From the NCBI GenBank assembly GCA_016213775.1, contig JACQZR010000092.1:1-51767 (forward strand): a stretch of 51,767 nucleotides of DNA. The letters run 5' to 3'. Within the stretch, counting starts at the first letter, position 1, and every line of letters starts with the position of its first letter. The stretch is from Acidobacteriota bacterium (lineage in GTDB: Bacteria > Acidobacteriota > Terriglobia > Bryobacterales > Bryobacteraceae). The notes under the pieces are model-generated. The model was not told the origin of the DNA. It saw only the letters and a program-made list of their open reading frames with translations, and did not search any database. A program made the position numbers and the translations under genes. Below are positions 45,378-51,767 of the stretch, one piece after another.

Positions 45378-47231
45378 ATGAATCTGCCGCAATCTATGCA
45401 TGAACTTGGCCGCCTCCTCCGCTACGCACGCCCGTACTGGCTTGTGCTGTTGGCGGCGGTTGTGCTGATGGCGCTCGCCGGATTGTGCCACGCGATGATT
45501 GCACTGCTCATCCGGCCGATCTTTGATCGCGTACTCGATCCGGTCGGCTCCACGGCGCCGGTGTTGCTCACCACCATCCCCGTGTTCAATCATCCGCTGT
45601 ACCTGCATCAGATCATTCCGTTCCCATTGCAGGATGTGTGGAAGCTGGTGGCGGTTGGTATCTCGATGGTGTTTCTGCTGAAGGGACTGTCCGATTACTG
45701 CGGGAATTATCTGGTGAACTACGCCGGGTTCTCCGCCGTGACCGATCTAAGGCAGAAGATCTTCGAACGTGTCGTTGCGCAGGATGCCTTCTTCTTTGAA
45801 TCGAACACCACCGGGCGGCTGATGTCGTCGATCATGAATGACATCGACAAGATCCAATTGGCGACCTCGCACATGCTGGCCGATTGGATGCGGCAGACGT
45901 TTTCGGCGCTCGGTCTGTTGTGGGTAGTGCTGCAGATGGACTGGAAACTGGCGCTGGTATCTCTCACTGTGCTGCCGTTTGTGTTTGTGCCCACCGTGCG
46001 GATCGGGAGGAAGCTGCGGCGGGCGACGCGGCGGGCCCAGGATGACACTGCGGATCTCAATCAGATACTTCAGGAGACTCTGTCGGGGCACCAGGTGGTG
46101 AAGTCGTTCGGTGCGGAAAAGCTCGAAGCCGCACGCTTTCGAAAAGCCTCGCACCGGCTGCGGTCGTCCAATTTGAAGTATGTCGCACAACAGGCGCTGG
46201 CTTCGCCAATGATCGAGTTCTTCGGCGCTCTCACCATCGTCGGGCTGCTCACCTACGCCCGCCGCCAGATCGCGGCCGGACAATTGACCACCGGTGAATT
46301 CACATCATTCGTGATCGCGCTCTTAATGCTGTATGAGCCTGTCAAGCGGCTCACCGGCATTCATAATATCTTCCAGCAAGCGCTGGGCGCCTCGCAAAAG
46401 GTATTCGAGTATCTCGACCGCGATCAACTGGTGAAGGACAAGCCCGGCGCCCCCGCGGCCCCGGTGTTCCACAGTGAGGTTGAGATTCGGAATGTATCCT
46501 TCCGGTATCCGTCGTCGGAAACATTTGTGCTGAGCGATGTTTCATTCCCGGTAAGGGCCGGCGAGATGGTGGCGCTGGTAGGACCGAGCGGCGCCGGCAA
46601 ATCGACGCTGGCGAATCTGATCCCGCGGTTCTATGACGCCACCACCGGCACCATCGTCATTGATGGGACCGATGTGCGCGATGTGCGGATTGACTCGTTG
46701 CGCGCGCAGATCGGCATGGTGGCTCAGGACACCTTTCTGTTCAACGACACGGTGGCGAACAACATTCGCTACGGGCGCCCCGATTCCACTGACGAAGAAG
46801 TACGCACCGCCGCGACACACGCGCTCGCTGACGAGTTCATCGGCCGCATGCCGGACGGTTACGCGACAGTAATTGGTGAACGCGGAACCAAACTCAGCGG
46901 CGGGCAGCGGCAGCGGATAGCTATTGCGCGGGCGCTGCTGAAGAACGCACCGATCCTGATTATGGATGAGGCCACATCCCATCTCGATACGGAATCGGAA
47001 ATGCTGGTACAAAGAGCCCTGAGCAATCTGATCGCGGGGCGCACGGTGATTGTGATTGCTCACCGCTTGTCGACGGTCCGGCGCGCGGACAAGATCGTGG
47101 TATTAGAACAGGGGAGGGTGGTGGAAGTGGGCACGCATGAAGAGTTAGTGCGGGCAGGGGGTGTCTATCAGAGACTGCACGAGTTGCAGTATCTGGAGGC
47201 CGATGCGTTCGTGAATAGTGATGTTGAGTAG
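45378..47231 (+). CDS. MsbA-like ABC transporter (fused permease-ATPase)
   Basis: A 617-residue ABC exporter. Residues about 20-330 form six transmembrane helices (VLLAAVVLMALAGLCHAMIA and others). The nucleotide-binding domain follows with Walker A GPSGAGKST, signature KLSGGQRQR and Walker B LIMDEATS, plus the H-loop IAHRLSTV. The overall layout fits lipid A/lipid exporters of the MsbA/LmrA family. I chose the ATG at 45378; the longer frame begins inside the previous gene. The end lies 13 bases before yicC, so it may join the core operon. Confidence 0.92.
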   Translation: MNLPQSMHELGRLLRYARPYWLVLLAAVVLMALAGLCHAMIALLIRPIFDRVLDPVGSTAPVLLTTIPVFNHPLYLHQIIPFPLQDVWKLVAVGISMVFLLKGLSDYCGNYLVNYAGFSAVTDLRQKIFERVVAQDAFFFESNTTGRLMSSIMNDIDKIQLATSHMLADWMRQTFSALGLLWVVLQMDWKLALVSLTVLPFVFVPTVRIGRKLRRATRRAQDDTADLNQILQETLSGHQVVKSFGAEKLEAARFRKASHRLRSSNLKYVAQQALASPMIEFFGALTIVGLLTYARRQIAAGQLTTGEFTSFVIALLMLYEPVKRLTGIHNIFQQALGASQKVFEYLDRDQLVKDKPGAPAAPVFHSEVEIRNVSFRYPSSETFVLSDVSFPVRAGEMVALVGPSGAGKSTLANLIPRFYDATTGTIVIDGTDVRDVRIDSLRAQIGMVAQDTFLFNDTVANNIRYGRPDSTDEEVRTAATHALADEFIGRMPDGYATVIGERGTKLSGGQRQRIAIARALLKNAPILIMDEATSHLDTESEMLVQRALSNLIAGRTVIVIAHRLSTVRRADKIVVLEQGRVVEVGTHEELVRAGGVYQRLHELQYLEADAFVNSDVE

Positions 47232-47244
47232 AGGAATCTTGGAA

Positions 47245-48138
47245 ATGCCCGTATTGCGTTCGATGACAGGATTTGCGCGGCTTCGAAAGCTGACCGACGC
47301 CGGCGAAATGACGATGACCATCAAGAGCGTGAATCATCGTTCACTCGACGTGCACATGCATCTGCCGGCCGACCTGGACGCCTACGATCAGGTTGTCCGA
47401 AACACCGTGAAGAAGGCGGTCTCGCGCGGCCATGTGGATGTGCGGCTGGTGTGGAACCGGACGGGTCAGGCGCAGCCGCTGGCGTTGAATCAGACGCTGC
47501 TTTCCGCGTGGCTGACAGCGTTCATGCAGGCCAAACAGGCGCACGGGCTTGATTCACAGCCTGATCTCAACATAGCGTTCCGTATTCCCGGAATGCTGGT
47601 GGAAGCCGACGCGGAGCCGGATCAGGCCATTGAGGCCGCCTTTGTCGAACTGACCGAGGAAGCGCTGAGGCTCTTCAACGAATCGCGGGCGAAGGAAGGT
47701 GCGTCGCTGGCGGTGGTGATCCGAGAGGCCAACGGGCGAATCCAGTTGCATGCGCTGGAGATGGGCGAGCTGCGCGGACGGGCGATGCCGCTGTTGCAGG
47801 ACCGGTTGCAGGAACGGCTGACGGTGTTGTTGGCGAGCGCGTCGGTGGAGCCGCAGCGGCTGGTGCAGGAAGCTGCGATTTTGGCGGACCGGTCCGACAT
47901 CACCGAGGAGATTCACCGCCTGACCATCCACTCGAAGCAATTGGATGAGTTGCTCGACAAGGGCGGCGAGGTGGGAAAGAAACTCGATTTCCTTATGCAG
48001 GAGATGGGCCGCGAAACCAACACTATCCTGTCCAAAACGAACGGCGCGGGCGATCTGGGTTTGCGAATCACCGATTTGGGTATCGCGGTGAAAGCGGAAA
48101 TCGAGAGGATCCGCGAGCAGTCCCTGAATCTGGAATGA
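47245..48138 (+). CDS. yicC: YicC family endoribonuclease
   Basis: A 297-residue protein of the YicC family. The N-terminal motif RSMTGFAR and the following IKSVNHRSLDV are diagnostic, and the C-terminal DUF1732 part has MQEMGRETNTILSK. YicC is a small-RNA-associated endoribonuclease in some bacteria. The ATG at 47245 (MPVLRSMTGF) matches the family start. It overlaps gmk by four bases (ATGA), as in many bacteria. Confidence 0.95.
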   Translation: MPVLRSMTGFARLRKLTDAGEMTMTIKSVNHRSLDVHMHLPADLDAYDQVVRNTVKKAVSRGHVDVRLVWNRTGQAQPLALNQTLLSAWLTAFMQAKQAHGLDSQPDLNIAFRIPGMLVEADAEPDQAIEAAFVELTEEALRLFNESRAKEGASLAVVIREANGRIQLHALEMGELRGRAMPLLQDRLQERLTVLLASASVEPQRLVQEAAILADRSDITEEIHRLTIHSKQLDELLDKGGEVGKKLDFLMQEMGRETNTILSKTNGAGDLGLRITDLGIAVKAEIERIREQSLNLE

Positions 48139-48749
48139 GTGCCGTCTTTATTATTTCTGCCCCGTCCGGGTCCGGCAAGTCGACGCTGGTGCGAGAAGTG
48201 CTGCGCATCGATCGCAGGCTGGAGTTTTCCATATCCTACACCACTCGATCGCCGCGCGGTTTGGAGGTTCCCGGCCTGAGTTATCAGTATGTTAGCCGTG
48301 AGGAATTCGAGCAGCGGATGAAGGCAGACGAGTTTCTCGAACATGCAGAAGTATTTGGACATTATTACGGGACACACCGGTCGGTTTGGGACAAGGCGAA
48401 GGCTGAGAGAAAAGACCTGCTACTCGACATTGACGTGCAGGGTGCGCAACAATTGAAGAAGAGGATCCCGGACGCTGTAACGATTTTCGTTCTGGCGCCT
48501 TCCCGCGAGATTCTGGAGCAGCGGTTACGCGCGCGTTCCGAGGATGCGGAAGCTGTGATTGCGAGGCGGCTCGCTGGCGCGGCTCGGGAGATTCGCAACT
48601 ATCACAGCTACGACTATGTGGTGGTGAACGAGCAGGTGGAGTCGGCGGTGGATACTCTGCTGGCGGTGATCCGCGCGGAGCGCGTGAGACGGCAGCGGAT
48701 GGAAGACCGGATACGGCCCATCCTGGCGAGTTTCGGCGAGCAGTTGTAA
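48135..48749 (+). CDS. gmk: Guanylate kinase
   Basis: A 204-residue enzyme that phosphorylates GMP to GDP. Walker A is APSGSGKST, and the guanylate-binding segment contains YTTRSPRGLEV and GTHRSVWD. DIDVQGAQQLKK is the second conserved signature. The start overlaps the yicC stop by four bases. Full family length. Confidence 0.97.
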   Translation: MSAVFIISAPSGSGKSTLVREVLRIDRRLEFSISYTTRSPRGLEVPGLSYQYVSREEFEQRMKADEFLEHAEVFGHYYGTHRSVWDKAKAERKDLLLDIDVQGAQQLKKRIPDAVTIFVLAPSREILEQRLRARSEDAEAVIARRLAGAAREIRNYHSYDYVVVNEQVESAVDTLLAVIRAERVRRQRMEDRIRPILASFGEQL

Positions 48750-48772
48750 TTCTGGCGTTGGAGGGAGACTGA

Positions 48773-49018
48773 ATGGCGGAAAAGATTCTTCGCAGCACGA
48801 ATTTTGCGATTCCGGACGATCCGGAAGCGAGCACCTACCGGTTTATCATCGTGTCGGCCAAGCGGGCGCGGCAATTGCAGAGCGGGGCACGATCGTTTCT
48901 GCCGACCACGTCGCGCAAACCCACGGTGACTTCCTCCGAGGAAGTGCGGCGCGGGTTGGTGAAGTACACCGATCCGGCGGCGGCCCCGGTACCGGAAGAA
49001 GCTTCAGCGGAACTCTAG
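48773..49018 (+). CDS. rpoZ: RNA polymerase omega subunit
   Basis: An 81-residue omega subunit. The conserved core is YRFIIVSAKRARQLQSGAR and the following SEEVRRGLVKY. GGAGGGAG gives a strong ribosome site upstream. It lies in the usual gmk-rpoZ-coaBC order. Omega helps fold the beta-prime subunit and, in many bacteria, binds ppGpp. Confidence 0.93.
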   Translation: MAEKILRSTNFAIPDDPEASTYRFIIVSAKRARQLQSGARSFLPTTSRKPTVTSSEEVRRGLVKYTDPAAAPVPEEASAEL

Positions 49019-49027
49019 CCGCACTGC

Positions 49028-50242
49028 ATGAGAACAGTTTTAGGGGTCGGCGGCGGAATTGCGGCGTATAAGGCGGCGGAGTTGGCGCGCGCACTCATGG
49101 AGCGCGGATCGGAAGTCCAGGTGGTGATGACTGCCGCAGCCGAGGAGTTTATCCGGCCTTTGACCTTCGCATCACTCACCAACAGGAAAGTCATCACAAG
49201 CCTCTTTGCATCCTCGTCAGCAGATGAAGTGTTGTCGAGTTCAGTGGAGCATATCCGAGTCGCCCAGGACAATCACGTTCTGGTGGTTGCCCCAGCGACC
49301 GCGGATCTGGTGGCCAAGTTCGCTCAAGGGTTGGCCACGGATTTCCTGACTACGCTGTACCTCGCTTTTACCGGCAAGGTGATCCTGGCGCCGGCAATGA
49401 ACACCGCCATGTGGGACCATCCGGCAACGCGAGAGAACATCGCGAAACTGAAGGCGCGCGGCAATTTCGTTCTGCCTCCGGATGAGGGATTGCTGGCCTG
49501 CGGAACTACTGGCGCCGGACGGCTGCCTGATCCCGTAATGATCGCCGACGCGGTGATCACGCTGGCACATCCGCGCAAGGACCTGGACGGCGAAACTGTG
49601 GTCATCACGGCCGGTCCCACCCAGGAGGCCATCGATCCGGTACGGTTCATTTCCAACCGCTCGAGCGGCCGTATGGGATACGCCCTGGCAGCGGCGGCGG
49701 CCTCCCGTGGCGCGAGAGTGGTGCTGGTCTCCGGGCCCGTCAATCTGCCGGAGCCATTCGGCGTCGAGGTGGTGAAGGTGCGAAGCGCCCAGCAGATGCG
49801 CGACGCCGTGATCAGCCGCATGAAGGAAGGCACAATCATCATCAAGTCGGCGGCAGTGGCGGATTACACGGTGAGCAATCCTTCCCCGCAGAAGATCAAA
49901 AAGACCGCGGCGCGCATGTCGGTGGAGTTGGATCCGACGGTGGACATCCTCGCCGAAGTTGGCCGCTACAAAGGCGACCGCCTGTTGATCGGCTTCGCCG
50001 CCGAGACGCAGAATCTGGTAGCAGAGGGCCGCCGCAAAATGGAAACTAAGAACTGCGATATGGTTGTGGCGAACCTGGTGAGCAAAGAGGGCATCGGGTT
50101 TGATAGTGAAGTGAATGAAGTGACGCTCGTGATGTCCACCGGGGAAGTGATACCGCTGCCCGAGGCATCCAAGCGCGTGGTGGCGGATCAGATATTCGAT
50201 CACGCCTTAAAGCTGCGGCTGGCGCTGCACTCCAGGGCTTAG
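49028..50242 (+). CDS. coaBC: Bifunctional phosphopantothenoylcysteine decarboxylase/synthase CoaBC
   Basis: A 404-residue bifunctional enzyme of coenzyme A synthesis. The N-terminal CoaC (flavoprotein) part shows GGGIAAYKAAEL, the His in VEHIRVAQ, PAMNTAMWDHPAT and the catalytic Cys in ACGTTGAGRLPDP. The CoaB synthetase part has GPTQEAIDPVRFISNRSSG and KSAAVADY. Spacing to rpoZ is nine bases and to the glycosylase gene eight, so all are probably one operon. Confidence 0.96.
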   Translation: MRTVLGVGGGIAAYKAAELARALMERGSEVQVVMTAAAEEFIRPLTFASLTNRKVITSLFASSSADEVLSSSVEHIRVAQDNHVLVVAPATADLVAKFAQGLATDFLTTLYLAFTGKVILAPAMNTAMWDHPATRENIAKLKARGNFVLPPDEGLLACGTTGAGRLPDPVMIADAVITLAHPRKDLDGETVVITAGPTQEAIDPVRFISNRSSGRMGYALAAAAASRGARVVLVSGPVNLPEPFGVEVVKVRSAQQMRDAVISRMKEGTIIIKSAAVADYTVSNPSPQKIKKTAARMSVELDPTVDILAEVGRYKGDRLLIGFAAETQNLVAEGRRKMETKNCDMVVANLVSKEGIGFDSEVNEVTLVMSTGEVIPLPEASKRVVADQIFDHALKLRLALHSRA

Positions 50243-50250
50243 GCGGGCGG

Positions 50251-51003
50251 ATGGGTCAGGAAGAAGATCTGCGGCAGGTACTGAGTTATTACCGCGATAT
50301 TGGGATTGGGGAAGTGTACCGGCGGGAGGTGCCGTTGGCCGCGCCCATTCAGCCGGAGCCCGTTGTTGCGCTACCCGTCGCACCCCCACAAGCGTTGCAC
50401 AATATAGTCCTGCCCAGCATCGATCCCGAGGGCGACACGTTAGAAAAGATCTCCGCCGATATTGGCGAATGCACTCGCTGCCGGCTGCATTCGGGACGGC
50501 GTAACATAGTCTTCGGGGTCGGCAATCCGCAAACGAAGCTGGTGTTCGTGGGCGAGGGCCCAGGCGAGGATGAAGACCTCCAGGGTATTCCCTTTGTTGG
50601 CCGCGCGGGGCAGTTGCTCACCGCAATGATCGAGAACACGGCCTCAAAGGAGGGCATCCCTCTCAAACGCGCGGATGTCTACATCTGCAACGTGGTGAAG
50701 TGCCGGCCGCCGCAGAATCGCACTCCGGAGCCCGATGAGATGGAAATCTGCGGGCAGTTTCTCGCGCGCCAGCTCGCGGTCATTAAACCGAAGGCCATTT
50801 GCGCACTCGGCGGAACGGCCACGCGGGCGCTTCTGGGGAAGAAAGAAGGCGTCACCAAGATGCGCGGCAACTGGTATAAGTGGCGCGACATCCCCGTTAT
50901 GGTGACATATCATCCTTCCTATCTGCTGCGGGCCTATAATCAGACAGCCAAGCGCGAGGCCTGGGAGGATCTGAAGAAACTCTTTCATTTTGTCTACGAC
51001 TAG
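50251..51003 (+). CDS. Uracil-DNA glycosylase, family 4
   Basis: A 250-residue family-4 (iron-sulfur) uracil-DNA glycosylase that removes uracil from DNA. The four cluster cysteines are visible: CTRC near residue 71, the Cys of NVVKCRPPQN, and the Cys of MEICGQF. The active-site loop GEGPGEDEDLQGIPFVGRAG and the HPSYLLR motif are intact. The N-terminal 60 residues are Pro-rich and variable. It lies between coaBC and tmk with eight-base gaps on both sides. Confidence 0.94.
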   Translation: MGQEEDLRQVLSYYRDIGIGEVYRREVPLAAPIQPEPVVALPVAPPQALHNIVLPSIDPEGDTLEKISADIGECTRCRLHSGRRNIVFGVGNPQTKLVFVGEGPGEDEDLQGIPFVGRAGQLLTAMIENTASKEGIPLKRADVYICNVVKCRPPQNRTPEPDEMEICGQFLARQLAVIKPKAICALGGTATRALLGKKEGVTKMRGNWYKWRDIPVMVTYHPSYLLRAYNQTAKREAWEDLKKLFHFVYD

Positions 51004-51011
51004 GCCCCCGA

Positions 51012-51650
51012 ATGTTTATCACGTTTGAAGGAGTGGATGGCGGCGGAAAGAGCATGCAAATGCGACGGCTGATCGACCGCCTGAACGAACTCGGATACCG
51101 CGTGGTTGTGAATGTCGAACCAGGCGGGACGCGCATCGGGCGGCAAGTGCGGAGCATCCTGCTGGAGGCCGCCAACAAAGAGTTAAGCGCGACGGCCGAG
51201 TTGCTGTTGTTCTTCGCGAGTAGGGCGCAGGCGGTGGATGAACTGGTGCGGCCGGCGCTCGAATCCGGGGCGATAGTGGTGTCGGACCGGTTCACTGATT
51301 CCACCATGGTGTATCAAGGCGTGGCACGCGGTTTAGGGCAGGATGTGGTGCGCGATCTCGATCGCATTGCCTGCCGCGGTATCCGGCCGCATATCACCCT
51401 GTGCCTGGACATGGATGTGGAGGCCGGGTTGGCGCGAGCAAAGGCCCGCAACACGGCCGGTGGCGCCACGGAGACGCGACTGGATGACGAGTCATTGGAG
51501 TTCCATCATAAGGCCAGGGCGGCGTATCACGAACTGGCGCGGCAGGAGCCCGGCCGCGTGAAGCTGGTGAATGCCGATCAGCATCCTGATGCGGTGGCGG
51601 CGGAGATATGGGATCTGATAGAGCCGTTGCTGCGGCCTGCTATGACCTGA
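51012..51650 (+). CDS. tmk: Thymidylate kinase
   Basis: A 212-residue dTMP kinase. The P-loop reads GVDGGGKSMQ instead of the usual GxDGxGKTTQ, with Ser for the first Thr (conservative) and Met for the second. Other motifs are normal: EPGGTRIG, the DRFTDSTMVYQG segment, and a lid with arginines (RNTAGGATETRLDDES). Last gene of the core operon. A group II intron end lies about 50 bases downstream on the opposite strand. Confidence 0.94.
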   Translation: MFITFEGVDGGGKSMQMRRLIDRLNELGYRVVVNVEPGGTRIGRQVRSILLEAANKELSATAELLLFFASRAQAVDELVRPALESGAIVVSDRFTDSTMVYQGVARGLGQDVVRDLDRIACRGIRPHITLCLDMDVEAGLARAKARNTAGGATETRLDDESLEFHHKARAAYHELARQEPGRVKLVNADQHPDAVAAEIWDLIEPLLRPAMT

Positions 51651-51703
51651 TGGCCAGTAGAGTAGGAGAGAAGGCGACACCGAGTGCGACCCACTCGCCG
51701 AGT

Positions 51704-51767
51704 CGGCCCGGGGAATTTCACTCCGAGCCGCTCACAGAACCGTGCTTGAGCCTCTCAACTCACACGG
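51704..51767 (-). mobile_element. 3' end of a group II intron (domains V and VI)
   Basis: On the minus strand, domain V occupies 51767-51740: CCGTG pairs with CACGG, then T-A, an unpaired AG bulge on the 3' side, a GAGTT/GGCTC stem, and a GAGA tetraloop of the GNRA type. The two-base bulge and GNRA loop are the hallmarks of domain V. Domain VI follows at 51730-51704, with an 8-bp stem (CGGCTCGG/CCGGGCCG). The catalytic AGC triad would fall just past the window end. The rest of the intron, including any reverse transcriptase, lies outside. A six-base hairpin (51681-51686/51692-51697) adjoins its 3' side. Confidence 0.7.

Overview
The window looks like a chromosome segment of a high-GC acidobacterium of the Solibacter/Bryobacter type. 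This is inferred from gene content only: DUF1549/DUF1553, DUF1501 and sulfatase genes with Tat signals, a TPR-CHAT protein, ThuA and DUF3224 proteins, an orphan terminase pair, and a yicC-gmk-rpoZ-coaBC core cluster. No rRNA or tRNA was seen.

Region 1 (1-9.0 kb) holds a secreted TPR-CHAT protein and a PAS-type sigma-54 activator. The activator faces a pirin gene across an intergenic region with two palindromic boxes and a well-spaced -24/-12 promoter. YceI, an enolase-superfamily dehydratase and a probably frameshifted unknown gene follow. Region 2 (9.1-20.4 kb) has a DegT aminotransferase with a 2OG-Fe(II) oxygenase, then a DUF1549/1553 cytochrome, DUF1501 and sulfatase run. That run converges with zero spacing on a multiheme c-type pair (beta-propeller/di-heme protein and HzsA-like protein).

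Region 3 (20.4-41 kb) is accessory. An orphan phage-terminase-like gene and its small partner flank a cluster of four hairpins. Then comes a type 1-like BREX operon (23.1-37.7 kb): hth, brxA, brxB, brxC, pglX, an AIPR-family gene, pglZ, brxL. The AIPR gene carries a D...QxK nuclease-like N terminus and overlaps both pglX and pglZ, so it reads as a built-in part of the operon. BREX normally blocks phage without obvious DNA cleavage, so this locus may pair BREX modification with a nuclease effector. Downstream lies a decaying stretch: a DUF104-DUF5678 gene, a frameshifted retropepsin-like gene, a coiled-coil gene with two frameshifts, and a toxin-antitoxin pair with an intact antitoxin and a toxin broken by a frameshift and a stop codon.

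Region 4 (41-51.8 kb) returns to core functions. ThuA is followed by a cluster of six DnaA-box-like sites in front of dnaB, a PD40 lipoprotein, an MsbA-like exporter, and a tight run of yicC, gmk, rpoZ, coaBC, a family-4 uracil-DNA glycosylase and tmk. The last 64 bases fold as domains V and VI of a group II intron on the minus strand, so an intron continues past the right edge.
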